Source: Sphingomonas sp. HMP6
Lineage (GTDB): Bacteria; Pseudomonadota; Alphaproteobacteria; Sphingomonadales; Sphingomonadaceae
NCBI RefSeq assembly: GCF_013374095.1
Contig: NZ_AP022672.1
Coordinates: 372,001 to 436,000, forward strand
Direction: 5' to 3'
DNA length: 64,000 nucleotides
Below are positions 21,742 through 32,002 of this stretch, piece by piece; the first letter of the stretch is position 1, and the number at the start of each line of letters is the position of its first letter. The position numbers and the translations under genes are program-made. The notes under the pieces are model-generated. The model saw only the letters and a program-made list of their open reading frames with translations, was not told where the DNA came from and ran no database searches.

Positions 21742-22257
21742 TTACGCCTGCGTTTTCGCTTTTTTGGCGCTCGGCTTCGGCTTGGCGACGGCTTCATCGC
21801 CCGATGCCGCGGTAGATTTGGTCTCGGCAGTCGGCGGTGCCTTGGCCGCGACGATTGCGGCGGCACCCGCCGTTGCCAGCGTCCGCACCACCCCGCCGAG
21901 CAGCTTGCCGACCTGATCGCGCGCCGCAGACCGGGTGAGGCCAAGCACGTCGAGCTCGGCCTTGGCGGTATCCTTCGCCGCGTCGACGGCGCCGCGCGTC
22001 GTATCGCTGATCCGCTTGCCGACCGGGGCCAGCAGCTTTGCTTCCTGCGCGCTGCGCGGCACGAACGCGCCGAGCAGAACGCCAAGGGCGATTCCGCCAG
22101 CGAGCAGTCCGACGGGATTGGCTTCGATACCCTCAGCGGTCTTTCGCGCGAGATCGCGGGCTGTGTCGGATGTTGCTTCGACCGCCTTGGTGGCGGAGCT
22201 GCGAACCTTGGCGACAGCTTGCTTGCCGCGCGCCTTGGAAGATTTCGCGTCGGTCAT
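21742..22257 (-). CDS. Ala/Lys-rich membrane-associated protein (YqjD/ElaB-like)
   Basis: 171 aa. Lys/Ala-rich amphipathic helices (KARGKQAVAKVRSSATKAVE) surround a hydrophobic segment near residues 48-68 (PVGLLAGGIALGVLLGAFVP). A second helical region and a C-terminal Ala/Lys/Pro tail follow. Composition fits the DUF883/YqjD group of inner-membrane, ribosome-binding stationary-phase proteins, but identity is weak. It overlaps the upstream DUF3618 gene by ATGA and is the last of four coupled genes behind an EcfG-type promoter. Confidence 0.65.
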   Translation of the reverse strand: MTDAKSSKARGKQAVAKVRSSATKAVEATSDTARDLARKTAEGIEANPVGLLAGGIALGVLLGAFVPRSAQEAKLLAPVGKRISDTTRGAVDAAKDTAKAELDVLGLTRSAARDQVGKLLGGVVRTLATAGAAAIVAAKAPPTAETKSTAASGDEAVAKPKPSAKKAKTQA

Positions 22258-22586
22258 TTCGAAGATCCTCGTTTGGGGGAAGTAGCGGGAATGGCGCGCG
22301 GTGCCGGGCGCCGCCGTACAAGACGCGCGATGCGATGTCGCGCCAGGAAAAGGCTCAGCAGCGTCACCGCTAGCCCAACGGCCAGCGGCCTCCGCCGGGC
22401 GGTTTCGACGACGCCATTCAGTGCAATGATTCCGCGTGTTTGCAGCGTCTCCGCCATATCCTGCGCCAACGCCCGAGGCGTAGCACGGCGTTGCAGCGCG
22501 CTGATCGTTCCCGAGAGCCGCGCCCGTGCTGCCTCAGACCGCGCCTGCGCCAGCGCGAGCCGCGTGCCGATCGCGCGTCCGGTCAT
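22254..22586 (-). CDS. DUF3618 domain protein
   Basis: 110 aa. The first ~50 residues (EAARARLSGTISALQRRATP, RALAQDMAETL) are the DUF3618 pattern, an amphipathic helical region common in alphaproteobacterial stress operons. A hydrophobic helix (RPLAVGLAVTLLSLFLARH) and a very basic tail follow. It overlaps both neighbours by 4 nt (ATGA on each side), which is strong evidence for one operon with the holin-like and YqjD-like genes. The likely location is the inner membrane with a cytoplasmic basic tail. Confidence 0.75.
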   Translation of the reverse strand: MTGRAIGTRLALAQARSEAARARLSGTISALQRRATPRALAQDMAETLQTRGIIALNGVVETARRRPLAVGLAVTLLSLFLARHRIARLVRRRPAPRAIPATSPKRGSSK

Positions 22587-22945
22587 GGCAGCTCCTCGGT
22601 TGCGCCAAACAGCAGCTTGAAATGCCGCATGGCAAGCCAGCCCATCAACACGGACAGGAGTACAAGCGTGCCTACGACAATCGCCGTGGCCCAGCCGGGG
22701 CCGACCAACGGTGCTAAAACCATCAACACGCCGACGACGAGTGCAGTGAGGGCGACCGATGCCGTCGCAACGGCGGCAAGGAGCAACAGCACGCCGTTGC
22801 GCGCCTCGTCGATCCGCGCGACGACCTTCGCCTTCTGCAACTCGATCTCCGCACGCGCGAGATGCTCGGCATCGGCGAGGACGCGCGCAAACAGCGACGC
22901 GATGCTGTCGTCATCGCCCGTTTCGTCGCGCGCCACGTCGTCCAT
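22583..22945 (-). CDS. Phage-holin-family-like membrane protein (YqjE type)
   Basis: 120 aa from ATG 22945; a GTG one codon earlier is possible. An N-terminal amphipathic helix (SIASLFARVLADAEHLARAE) is followed by two membrane helices (LLLLAAVATASVALTALVVG and ATAIVVGTLVLLSVLMGWLA). This is the Phage_holin_3_6/YqjE pattern. There is no phage context; in proteobacteria such proteins sit with YqjD-like and DUF3618-like partners and are thought to affect the envelope. A GGGGCAG stretch lies before the start. Confidence 0.75.
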   Translation of the reverse strand: MDDVARDETGDDDSIASLFARVLADAEHLARAEIELQKAKVVARIDEARNGVLLLLAAVATASVALTALVVGVLMVLAPLVGPGWATAIVVGTLVLLSVLMGWLAMRHFKLLFGATEELP

Positions 22946-22967
22946 CACTGCCCCCTGACGCTCAGGC

Positions 22968-23456
22968 TCAGGATTTATCGGTGGTGTCGGCGGCCAGACC
23001 CGATTGGATCAAGCGCACCAGCACGAAGCCAATGGCGGCCGCTGTGCCGATCGCGATTGCCGGGCTCTTCTGCACGAAACCACGCGCATCGTCGATCAGA
23101 TCGTCGAGTTCCTTGGCCTTCAGCCCTTCGGAAAAGCCAGCAACCTTATCGGCGGCGCCGCGCGCATACTGGCCGTATTGCTCGCCGAGCTTCTCATCGA
23201 CGGTGCCAGCGGCATCGTTGATCATCTTGACGATTTCGTCCAGCGCGCCGCCCGCGCGGGCCTTGCCATCCTCGGCATAGGTCTTGGCGCGATCGACGGC
23301 TTCCTTGCCGATCTTGCTCGCGCTGTCCTTCAGCAATTGCGTGGCGGTGACGGTTGCCTTGCCCGCTTCGTCGGCTGCCGTGTGTGCGGCAGCGGAGGCC
23401 GCGTTGAGATGTTCGGTCGTGGTGGATTCGTTGGCGGATTCTGGGGTGGTAGCCAT
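22968..23456 (-). CDS. YqjD/DUF883-like stress protein
   Basis: 162 aa, first gene of the four-gene operon. It has a long Ala/Glu/Lys amphipathic region (NAASAAAHTAADEAGKATV, ARAGGALDEIVKMINDAAG) and a C-terminal membrane helix (KSPAIAIGTAAAIGFVLVRL), the plan of YqjD/ElaB proteins that tether to the inner membrane by the C-terminus. A GGAAC-N17-GGTT promoter is located 35 nt upstream of the start, so general-stress control is likely. The family name is assigned from architecture rather than close identity. Confidence 0.7.
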   Translation of the reverse strand: MATTPESANESTTTEHLNAASAAAHTAADEAGKATVTATQLLKDSASKIGKEAVDRAKTYAEDGKARAGGALDEIVKMINDAAGTVDEKLGEQYGQYARGAADKVAGFSEGLKAKELDDLIDDARGFVQKSPAIAIGTAAAIGFVLVRLIQSGLAADTTDKS

Positions 23457-23490
23457 GACGAGCGCCCTTCATTGATGATCGAAAACACGT

Positions 23491-23516
23491 AACCGGTCAG
23501 CGCCTGTCCTAGTTCC
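23491..23516 (-). promoter_or_regulatory. EcfG-type general stress promoter of the YqjD-like operon
   Basis: On the minus strand GGAAC (23516-23512), 17 nt, GGTT (23494-23491). The EcfG consensus is GGAAC-N16/17-CGTT; only one base differs. Confidence 0.6.
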
Positions 23517-23587
23517 CATCTCCCTGCGAATTGCGGGCGCGGGAGTTAACCGATAGAGGCACGCGCAAACTTCCGCCCGACAGTTAG

Positions 23588-24877
<1,290 letters not shown>

Positions 24878-24932
24878 CGACCGTAAAAATACGGGCTTGA
24901 TCCACGAGTCGCGATGCGCGACAGTCGCGACC

Positions 24933-25256
24933 GTGGTCAAGAAGCGCTCAACCCTCCGTACGATGCTCCGCCGCGCGATCGCGCCGGCGGCGTTGCTGAT
25001 CGTCGCCGTTTTCTTCGGCGGCTATGCGATCTTCGGCCCGAACGGCGCGCTTGCGTATGGCGATATCGAGCGGCAATTGGCGGTCAAGCAGCGCGAGCTC
25101 GCGATGCTCGACAAAAATCGCGCGGATTTGAAAAATCGCGTTGCGCTGCTCGACCCGAAACATGCCGATCCGGACATGGTCGAGGAGTTGGCGCTCAAGA
25201 ACCTCGGTGTCGTGCACAAAGACGATATGATCGTCCCGCTGACCGACACGAAATAA
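24933..25256 (+). CDS. ftsB: Septum formation initiator FtsB
   Basis: 107 aa from GTG 24933, chosen because family members begin close to KKRSTLRT; the frame is open back to 24849, overlapping eno. It has one membrane helix (APAALLIVAVFFGGYAIFG), then a coiled coil (IERQLAVKQRELAMLDKNRA) and a C-terminal DPKHADPDMVEELALKNLGV motif typical of alphaproteobacterial FtsB/DivIC. It forms the FtsQLB divisome complex. The neighbouring eno gene is a common partner. No strong ribosome site is visible, so the start is uncertain. Confidence 0.85.
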   Translation: MVKKRSTLRTMLRRAIAPAALLIVAVFFGGYAIFGPNGALAYGDIERQLAVKQRELAMLDKNRADLKNRVALLDPKHADPDMVEELALKNLGVVHKDDMIVPLTDTK

Positions 25257-25397
25257 TCGACGGTACCGGCCAAACGGGCGGTCTACCCTGCGATCCGGCG
25301 CGTCGATTCTCCCTCGAGCCGTTAAGGATTCCGGTCGGACTGGCGCGATCGGGCGCAAGGTGGCAGCGTCGCGCCATACCGAATCGAGGGAGCCGCT

Positions 25398-27134
25398 ATG
25401 CGTTCAGTTTTGTTGGCCGGGATCGCGGCTCTTGCCTTGGCGTCCTGCGCCTCCGCCGCACCTGAACCCAAAGGGTCAATGGCGCCGCTCGTCGCGCTGC
25501 CGACGACCGACTGGAAGAGCTTTCGCGACACCTTCATCGAGGATTGGTTCAAGGTCTCGCCCGCCGATGCGGTGTATCAGGGGAAGCACGACTATGATGG
25601 TGGCCTCGGCGATTGGACGCCCGGTGGCCTGAAGCGGCAAGGCGATTTCCTGCGCGAGGCGATCGACAAGGCCAAGGCGTTCGACACCGCCAAGCTGAGC
25701 AAGGACGAGGCGTTCGAGCGCGATTATCTGGTGACGGTCGCGTCGGGGAAGTTGTTCTGGCTGGAAGACGCCGATTTCCCGCACAAGAACCCGGCCTGGT
25801 ATGTGAATGCCGGGCTCGACCCCAACGTCTACATCGCGCGCAATTACGCCAATGCGCCGACGCGGATGCGCGCGATGGTAACCTTCCTGCGCAAAATTCC
25901 GGACGCGGCCGCGCAGATCAAGGCGAACCTTAAGACGCCGATGCCGCTCAGCTACATCAATTTCGGCGTTGCCGCGTTCAACGGATTCGGGGATTATTAT
26001 ACGGGCGACGCGAAGAAGGCGTTTGCCGAGGTGAAGAGCCCTGCCCTGCAGGACGAGTTCGATCAGGCGGCCGCTGCCGCGTCGAAGGCGATGCACGATC
26101 TTGGTGCCTATTTGGAGAGCCAGCGCCCGAATGCGACGCAGGATTTCGCGCTGGGCGCCGAGCGTTTCTCACGGATGATCAAGCAGACCGAGGGTGTCGA
26201 CGTGCCGCTCGCCACGCTGGAGGCGGCGGGCAAGGCCGATCTGCTCCGCAACCAGAAGGCGCTGGCCGAGGCATGCGGGCAGTTCGCACCGGGTGCGACG
26301 ATTCCGGCGTGCATGGCCAAGATGAACGCCAACAAGCCCATCAATAACGATCCGGTCGCCGAGGCGCGCAAGCAGATCCCGGAACTGCGCGCGTTCGTGC
26401 TGGCCAACGACATCGTAACGATCCCAGACCAGGAACAGGCGCTGGTCGAGGAGAGTCCGCCGTATAACCGGCAGAACAGCGCCTATATCGATCCGCCCGG
26501 GCCGTTCGAGAAGGGCATCCCTTCGGTCTATTACATCTCGCCGCCGGACCCGTCGTGGAGCAAGGCCGAGCAGGACGGCTTCATCCCGGGCAAGATGGAT
26601 TTGCTGTTCACTTCCGTCCACGAAGTGATGCCGGGGCATTTCCTGCAATTCCGCCACGCCAATGCCTCACCCTCGATCTTCGGGCGGTTGTTCGTCGGGT
26701 ACGCCTTTGCCGAGGGCTGGGCGCATTATGCCGAGGAAATGATGTGGGAAGCGGGGCTTCATAAGGGGGATGCTGAGACGCATGTCGGGCAGTTGTCGAA
26801 CGCGTTGCTGCGCAATTGTCGCTATCTCTCGGCGATCGGGCTGCACAGTGGCACGATGACGCAGGAACAGTCTCGCGCGATGTTCGTCAAGCAATGCTAT
26901 CAGGACGAAGGCAATGCCAAGCAGCAGTCGGCGCGCGGGACGTATGATCCGGCCTATCTGAATTACACGATGGGCAAATTGATGATCCGTAGACTGCGCG
27001 AGGATTGGACCGCCACGCATGGCGGACGCGCGTCGTGGAAGGCGTTTCACGACGAATTCCTGCGCTATGGCGGGCCGCCGATCCCATTGGTGCGCAAGGC
27101 GATGCTGGGTGGGGATGGGAAAGCGGTGTTCTAG
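25398..27134 (+). CDS. DUF885 family lipoprotein, probable metallopeptidase
   Basis: 578 aa from ATG 25398 after GAGGGAG. The N-terminus has a lipobox (LALASC, acylated Cys about residue 16), so the protein is a periplasm-facing lipoprotein. The DUF885 signature appears late: FTSVHEVMPGHFLQF contains the HExxPGH-type zinc motif and FAEGWAHYAEEMMWEAG supplies the glutamate. RGTYDPAYLNYTMGKLMI is also typical. Members are thought to be metallopeptidases or carboxypeptidases, but substrates are mostly unknown. It is convergent with the MFS gene. Confidence 0.85.
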   Translation: MRSVLLAGIAALALASCASAAPEPKGSMAPLVALPTTDWKSFRDTFIEDWFKVSPADAVYQGKHDYDGGLGDWTPGGLKRQGDFLREAIDKAKAFDTAKLSKDEAFERDYLVTVASGKLFWLEDADFPHKNPAWYVNAGLDPNVYIARNYANAPTRMRAMVTFLRKIPDAAAQIKANLKTPMPLSYINFGVAAFNGFGDYYTGDAKKAFAEVKSPALQDEFDQAAAAASKAMHDLGAYLESQRPNATQDFALGAERFSRMIKQTEGVDVPLATLEAAGKADLLRNQKALAEACGQFAPGATIPACMAKMNANKPINNDPVAEARKQIPELRAFVLANDIVTIPDQEQALVEESPPYNRQNSAYIDPPGPFEKGIPSVYYISPPDPSWSKAEQDGFIPGKMDLLFTSVHEVMPGHFLQFRHANASPSIFGRLFVGYAFAEGWAHYAEEMMWEAGLHKGDAETHVGQLSNALLRNCRYLSAIGLHSGTMTQEQSRAMFVKQCYQDEGNAKQQSARGTYDPAYLNYTMGKLMIRRLREDWTATHGGRASWKAFHDEFLRYGGPPIPLVRKAMLGGDGKAVF

Positions 27135-27150
27135 CGCCACTCTTTCTGCG

Positions 27151-27174
27151 CCACCTCGGCCTTCGCCGGGGTGG
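27151..27174. terminator. Hairpin between convergent genes
   Basis: CCACCTCGGC-cttc-GCCGGGGTGG, a 10-bp stem with one T-G pair, between the stops of the DUF885 and MFS genes. There is no T-run. Confidence 0.35.
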
Positions 27175-27181
27175 TGGTACC

Positions 27182-28594
27182 CTACCGCGACTGCTTTAAC
27201 GTCGGCACCGCCTCCGCCACCTCGTCGCTCGGCGGCATGCGGATCGACGGGCGCAGGCGGGCGAGGCTGCACAATCCGGCGATGAGGGCGAGCGTCGCGG
27301 CGACGAGCGGCGGGGTGGCGCCCCCGCCGAGGCCGAGCGCGAGCAAGGCCGCGACCAGTGTCGCGCCGGTGGTCTGACCGAGCAATCGGGTCGTCGACAC
27401 CAGCCCGCCCGCCGCTGCGGCGCGTTCGCGCGGGGCGCTGCCGATGATCAGGCGCGCATTGGGCGGCAGGAAGGTCCCGAAGCCAGCGCCGCACAGCGCC
27501 ATCCGCCAGATCACGTCGAAATGGCTGGGGTGGGCGGGCAGATTGGCGATGAGAATCAACGCGAAGATCGAGATCGCCATGCCGATCCCGCCGAGCGCCC
27601 CTGCGGGAATCTTGCTGGACAGCCAACCCGAGAGCGGCGCGACGACGATGTTGGTCAGCGGCCACGGTGCCATCAGTAGCCCCATTTCAACGGGCGTGAA
27701 GCCGAACTCGCTTTGCAGTCGGAACGGCATCGAGATGATCAGCGTCATCGAGGCGATGAAGGCGGTATAGGCCCCGATCACCGACAGCAGCAGCACCGGT
27801 TGTGCGAGCAAATCGACCGGCAGGATCGGGTCGGGCGTGTTGCGCTGACGCCGAACGAAATAGAGGCCGACCAGCGCGCCCGCGAGCACGATCGCGGCGG
27901 AGACGATCGGGCTGTCGCCATGCACGCCGCTTTCCAGCCCGCCGATCACCAGCCCGAACATCGCCGCGCACATAATCGCGCCGATCACGTCGAACGGTGT
28001 ATCGCGCGGCGGCGGATCGGGCAGCGCGCGGCCGAGGATCAGCGAGCCGATCCCGAACGGCACCGCGCTGGCGAAGACCCACGGCCATGGCGCGATTCCG
28101 AGGATGAAGCCGCCGAGCGTCGGCGCAAGCGCCGCGCCCGCCGAGACGATTGCGGAATTGATTCCGAGCCCGCTGCCGAGCTGCTTGGCGGGATAGGTCG
28201 AGCGGATCAGCGCGGCCGACACACTGAGCGCCGCCGCCGCGCCGATCGCCTGCGCCGCGCGGACAATCAGCAGGAACGGCAAGCTCTTGGCGAAGAAGCA
28301 CAGCAACGTCGCCACCGCGAACAGCAACTGGCCCCATTGATACAGCCGTTTGAGGCCGATGCGTTCGCCAAGGCCAGCGAAGGGCAGCAGCAGCATGACC
28401 AGCATCAATTGGTATACAGTGACGACCGAGACGACCGCCGAGCGATCTACCCCAAGCTCGCGCGCGATCGTCGGCAGCGCGATATTGGCGACGCCGCCGT
28501 CGATAATGATCAGCGCCGTGCCGAGGCACAGCGTCGCGATGGCGGCGTAGCGGCGGGGAAGGGGCAGACCGTCGGTGGGATCGGGGGTCGTCAC
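27182..28594 (-). CDS. MFS transporter, DHA2-type drug exporter
   Basis: 470 aa with about 14 membrane helices. The first helix carries the DHA2 motif LGTALIIIDGGVANIALPTI, and the loop after helix 2 has GLGERIGLKRLYQWG (motif A type). Motif C-like LGINSAIVSAGAALAPTLGG is present. The family exports drugs and other hydrophobic compounds by proton antiport. No regulator gene is adjacent. The substrate cannot be predicted. The region upstream contains a CCCCGCGAACGCGGGG repeat at 28625-28692. Confidence 0.9.
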   Translation of the reverse strand: MTTPDPTDGLPLPRRYAAIATLCLGTALIIIDGGVANIALPTIARELGVDRSAVVSVVTVYQLMLVMLLLPFAGLGERIGLKRLYQWGQLLFAVATLLCFFAKSLPFLLIVRAAQAIGAAAALSVSAALIRSTYPAKQLGSGLGINSAIVSAGAALAPTLGGFILGIAPWPWVFASAVPFGIGSLILGRALPDPPPRDTPFDVIGAIMCAAMFGLVIGGLESGVHGDSPIVSAAIVLAGALVGLYFVRRQRNTPDPILPVDLLAQPVLLLSVIGAYTAFIASMTLIISMPFRLQSEFGFTPVEMGLLMAPWPLTNIVVAPLSGWLSSKIPAGALGGIGMAISIFALILIANLPAHPSHFDVIWRMALCGAGFGTFLPPNARLIIGSAPRERAAAAGGLVSTTRLLGQTTGATLVAALLALGLGGGATPPLVAATLALIAGLCSLARLRPSIRMPPSDEVAEAVPTLKQSR

Positions 28595-28624
28595 GCGCTG
28601 CCTTTGTCGATGGGAACAAACATT

Positions 28625-28692
28625 GTCATCCCCGCGAACGCGGGGACCTGTCTCCTGATGTCAGGGATGGGTCCCAGCTTTCACGGGGATGG
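28625..28692. repeat. Inverted repeat, TCATCCCCGCGAACGCGGGGACC type
   Basis: The left part TCATCCCCGCGAACGCGGGG and the right part GGTCCCAGCTTTCACGGGGA are partial reverse complements, a repeat type frequent in sphingomonad intergenic DNA. It occupies most of the 122-nt gap between the MFS and PNPOx genes. Confidence 0.6.
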
Positions 28693-28716
28693 CAGCATTG
28701 GTCGGTGCGTAAGGCG

Positions 28717-29208
28717 TTAGGCCAGCGAAACCTCGGCTACCTTATCCTTATAGTCTTGTTTCGGGTCCACCCCGAGCAGCATCTTCACACCCGCCAGCAA
28801 GCTCGACGCGTCGATCCAGACTTGCGCGCGATCGGCATCGAGGCGGAGTAGGGTCAGGCTGGGATCATCCTTGCCGCCGGGATACCAGGCGGCGACGAAG
28901 CTGTTCCACAGCCGGTCGATGACGGCGCGGTCATTATCGATGCTGAGCGTGCCGTGAATCGTCGCGAACACGTCATTGCCCTTTGAGGCGAAGGTCGCGA
29001 TCGCGCGACCGTCGGTCTTGAGTTCCGAAACCAGTTCGGTTTCCTTCGAGCCGAAGAAATAGATCGGGCCGCGATCCTCGTCACCGTCGAGCTGTGCGGT
29101 CATCGGGCGGGTATGGCCTTCGTCGACCCCGGCGAGACCGAGCATTACGGTCATGTCCGAGCGCAGGGCCTTCCAGAATTTGTGTTCGATTTCAGCTTGA
29201 TTGGACAT
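28717..29208 (-). CDS. Pyridoxamine-5-phosphate-oxidase-fold general stress protein
   Basis: 163 aa. The split-barrel flavin-binding family of general stress proteins (GSP26 type): EHKFWKALRSDMTVMLGLAG, then RPMTAQLDGDEDRGPIYFFG, and SKGNDVFATIHGTLSIDNDR with RLWNSFVAAWYPGGKDDPSL, which is diagnostic of the subgroup. Such proteins bind FMN or FAD, but their reaction is unclear. A perfect EcfG promoter (GGAAC-N16-CGTT) ends 22 nt before the ATG, so expression under general stress is very likely. Confidence 0.88.
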   Translation of the reverse strand: MSNQAEIEHKFWKALRSDMTVMLGLAGVDEGHTRPMTAQLDGDEDRGPIYFFGSKETELVSELKTDGRAIATFASKGNDVFATIHGTLSIDNDRAVIDRLWNSFVAAWYPGGKDDPSLTLLRLDADRAQVWIDASSLLAGVKMLLGVDPKQDYKDKVAEVSLA

Positions 29209-29230
29209 GATGCGTCTCCTTCCCTGACCG

Positions 29231-29255
29231 AACGGGCAAAGCCGCGCGCGGTTCC
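29231..29255 (-). promoter_or_regulatory. EcfG-type general stress promoter of the PNPOx gene
   Basis: On the minus strand GGAAC (29255-29251), 16 nt, CGTT (29234-29231), exactly the consensus, located just upstream of the start at 29208. Confidence 0.75.
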
Positions 29256-29269
29256 GTCAGGCCGCTTGG

Positions 29270-29686
29270 TCAGGCGGGCGACCAGCCTTCGGGCGCGAGC
29301 TCGAAACCGGCAAAATCGAACGCCGGTGTCACCACGCAACTGACCAGCGCCCAGCCGCGCGACGCATCGGCCGATTGCCACGCGCCCGCCGGTACGATCG
29401 CCTGCGGGGTATCGCCGGTTAGCAGATGCTCCTCCCGATCGATTCGCAACGTGAGGGGCGATCCGGCGTGCCACAGCCACAGCTCGGTCGCATCGACGCG
29501 GTGCCAGTGCGAGCGCTGGCCATCCTCGAGCAGGAACAGGATCGCCGTCGCCAACCCGCGCGGCTCCGTTGTGTCGGGCTTGCACCCGCTGGCAGGATCG
29601 GGCGCGGGCTGGCGCATCGTCTCGCGGTACCAGCCGCCCTCGGGATGCGGCGACAGGTTGAGCGAGGCGATGAGCGGGTGGGGCAT
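29270..29686 (-). CDS. Cupin, DUF985 family
   Basis: 138 aa. Starts LIASLNLSPHPEGGWYRETM, the DUF985 signature, then AILFLLEDGQRSHWHRVDAT with the cupin His pair, ELWLWHAGSPLTL and the late ALVSCVVTPAFDFAGFELAP. It is a small beta-barrel likely to bind a metal or sugar-type ligand. It starts 2 nt before the stop region of the TonB-dependent receptor gene and is probably the third gene of that unit. Function unknown. Confidence 0.85.
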   Translation of the reverse strand: MPHPLIASLNLSPHPEGGWYRETMRQPAPDPASGCKPDTTEPRGLATAILFLLEDGQRSHWHRVDATELWLWHAGSPLTLRIDREEHLLTGDTPQAIVPAGAWQSADASRGWALVSCVVTPAFDFAGFELAPEGWSPA

Positions 29687-29687
29687 G

Positions 29688-31967
29688 TTACAATTTGTAG
29701 CTCAGCTCGGCGCTCAACGTGCGCTGTGGAAAAGGGTGGAACAGGAAGTATTTGCGGTTGGCGACATTGTCCACGCCGACCGCCATCTGCCAGTGCGGCG
29801 TCACGCGGAAATTGGCGCGCAGATCGGCGACGACATAGCTGCCGAAGGCCTGATAGGTGAACGACACCGGGTCGCTATTGTCGATCGTGCCGTAGCTGCG
29901 GCTGGCATAGCGCGCGGCGGCGGTGAGCGAGACCGCGTCGGTCGGGCGATAGGTCGCGACGATCGTCGCCTTGCGCAGCGGCACTTGCGGCGGGCGCTTG
30001 CCGATCACGGCGGGGAGTGCGGCGTTGGCGCAGATGCGCGGATCGACCAGCGTGACGCTGCCCGACAGGTCGAAGCGCGGCAGCAGATCGCGCTCGACCA
30101 CCGCCAGCTCGACGCCGCGCGTGCGGACGCGGTCGATATTCTGCACGAACGCGACGCTCGCGCCGCCCGGCAGCAGCCCGGTCTGCGAGAGCAAGGCGTC
30201 GCTGATCACCTCGTTGAACAGCGACAGACGGACATAGCGATCGCCATCCCCGCGCTGGATCGCCAGTTCCTCCGACAGCGCGCGTTCGGGCTTGAGCGTC
30301 GGGTTGGGCGACTGCTGGTTCGCGCCGACCGTGACCGATTGATAGAGTTCGGTGACGGTCGGGAAGCGATAGGCCTGACCGAACGAGAGCGAAATCTTCC
30401 AGTCGTTTGCCGGAGTCCAGGCGAGCGCCGCCTTGGGCGAGAAGCGCTTGGCCGCGCGCGATGGCTGCAGGATGGTGGGCGTGGGCAGCAAGGTCGGCGA
30501 GAAGTTCACGCCGTCATACGCCTTCCACCATTCGTAGCGGCCGCCAACCGTCAGCGTCAGCGGCTCGGCGATCGTCCAGGCATCCTGTGCCCACACCGCT
30601 TGCGTCTGGGTCTTGCCGCTGGAGGCGAGGTTGAGTGCGCCTTGCGGGCCGGCAATCCAGTCGCTGGTGGCGTAGCGATTGTTGGCGAGCGTGTAGCGGT
30701 CGCGGTGATAGCCCGCGCTGATGCGGTGGCCGCCGCCCGCGCGCCACAGCGCCTTAGCGTCGAGCGTGTACCAGCCGGTGCCGTCGAGCCGGGTGATCGT
30801 GCCCGCGCCACCGCCGGTCGCGCTGGGGAGGGCGGTGCCCGCCACGCGCTGTTCGTCGCGCCCGAAATCGTAAAGCGTGCCGATCACTTGCCAATCGATC
30901 GCGCCGCTGGTGCCGCTGAGATCGAGGCTGTGCGACCAATGCCGCTGGTCGTAGCGATAGACATTGCCCGAAAAGGCGGTCGGCGCGACGGTGTAGGCAT
31001 AACCGCCGATGTTGAGCGATCCGGCATAGACCGGCCCCGCGGCGTTCTGCAGATAACTTTCGACGGTTGAATTGGTGGCGTTCAGGAACAGCCCCCCGAC
31101 ATAGGTGAGACGGATGTCGCGGGTGACGTCGAGTGCCAGTTTGAGCTTGGCGAAATCCTGGACCTGATGTTCGAACCCGCCCGCGCCGATCACGCGGATC
31201 GCAGCACCAGTGCGGTTGACGTCGTCATAGCCGCCGGTGGTGGCCGCACCGGCCACACTCGAGGCGGCGGGACGGTTCGCGGTGATATAGACGGTCGGCT
31301 GGCTGCTGCTGGTGACATGGCTGTAGCTCGCGAACACGGCGAGCGGGCCGAAACGGTCGCCCAGCGTCGCGCCGAAATTCGACGACGGGAGCGTGCGGCT
31401 GGTGCCATATTGTTTGAAGTCCTGCAGGCTGATGCCGGCATTCACCTCGCCCTCGAGCGTGTCGGGCGAGCGCGTAGTGATGTTGACGACCGCACCGATC
31501 GAATTGCCCGAATAGGCCGCCGAGAAGGGGCCGTAGAGCACGTCGATCCGCGCCACCTCCTGCGGCGACACCAGCCCCCAGCGCGGGGAGGCGCTGGTGT
31601 TGTTGTTGCCGATCAGCGCGGACAGGAGCGCGCCATCGGCATAGATCAGGCTACGCGCGCTGGCACCGACGCCCGATGTTCGCGTTGCGAGCGGGGCTTG
31701 CGTGTCGCCGATATGGCGTTTGCGCACGACGAGGCTCGGCAGGTATTTGAGGGTGTCCTCGATGTTAACCGCGTTAACCTGTTCTTCGATCTGGCGGGCG
31801 GTGATGCTGGCTTTGGTAGAGGGCGCTTGTTCGATTGATGTGCCCTTTTGAGCGGTGACGACGATGTCGCGCTGGTCGTCATCTTCGGCATAAGCGGCAT
31901 AAGGCGCGGCGGCGGATGCCAGCAGCGCGCACGCGCGCAGTGCGGCGCGCGAGTTCGGAATCTTCAT
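29688..31967 (-). CDS. TonB-dependent outer membrane receptor
   Basis: 759 aa from ATG 31967 (MKIPNSRAALRACALLASAA). A signal peptide ends around YAAYAEDDD, followed by the TonB-box-like DIVVTAQ. The plug domain includes LKYLPSLVVRKRHIGDTQAP and NSIGAVVNITTRSPDTLEGE, and a 22-strand barrel with YRFPTVTELYQSVTVGANQQ closes at AELSYKL. It imports a scarce ligand using TonB energy. The upstream gene is a DUF2946 protein, a family often found with copper or metal loci, so metal-chelate uptake is possible but unproven. Confidence 0.92.
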   Translation of the reverse strand: MKIPNSRAALRACALLASAAAPYAAYAEDDDQRDIVVTAQKGTSIEQAPSTKASITARQIEEQVNAVNIEDTLKYLPSLVVRKRHIGDTQAPLATRTSGVGASARSLIYADGALLSALIGNNNTSASPRWGLVSPQEVARIDVLYGPFSAAYSGNSIGAVVNITTRSPDTLEGEVNAGISLQDFKQYGTSRTLPSSNFGATLGDRFGPLAVFASYSHVTSSSQPTVYITANRPAASSVAGAATTGGYDDVNRTGAAIRVIGAGGFEHQVQDFAKLKLALDVTRDIRLTYVGGLFLNATNSTVESYLQNAAGPVYAGSLNIGGYAYTVAPTAFSGNVYRYDQRHWSHSLDLSGTSGAIDWQVIGTLYDFGRDEQRVAGTALPSATGGGAGTITRLDGTGWYTLDAKALWRAGGGHRISAGYHRDRYTLANNRYATSDWIAGPQGALNLASSGKTQTQAVWAQDAWTIAEPLTLTVGGRYEWWKAYDGVNFSPTLLPTPTILQPSRAAKRFSPKAALAWTPANDWKISLSFGQAYRFPTVTELYQSVTVGANQQSPNPTLKPERALSEELAIQRGDGDRYVRLSLFNEVISDALLSQTGLLPGGASVAFVQNIDRVRTRGVELAVVERDLLPRFDLSGSVTLVDPRICANAALPAVIGKRPPQVPLRKATIVATYRPTDAVSLTAAARYASRSYGTIDNSDPVSFTYQAFGSYVVADLRANFRVTPHWQMAVGVDNVANRKYFLFHPFPQRTLSAELSYKL

Positions 31968-32002
31968 GGGAAATACTTTCGTCTGACGGGAAGGCAAAGG
32001 CG

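Noticed and set aside
22583..22945. Holin-like protein as sign of a prophage
   Set aside because: The operon contains only YqjD/DUF3618-type stress genes with an EcfG promoter and no phage genes nearby.
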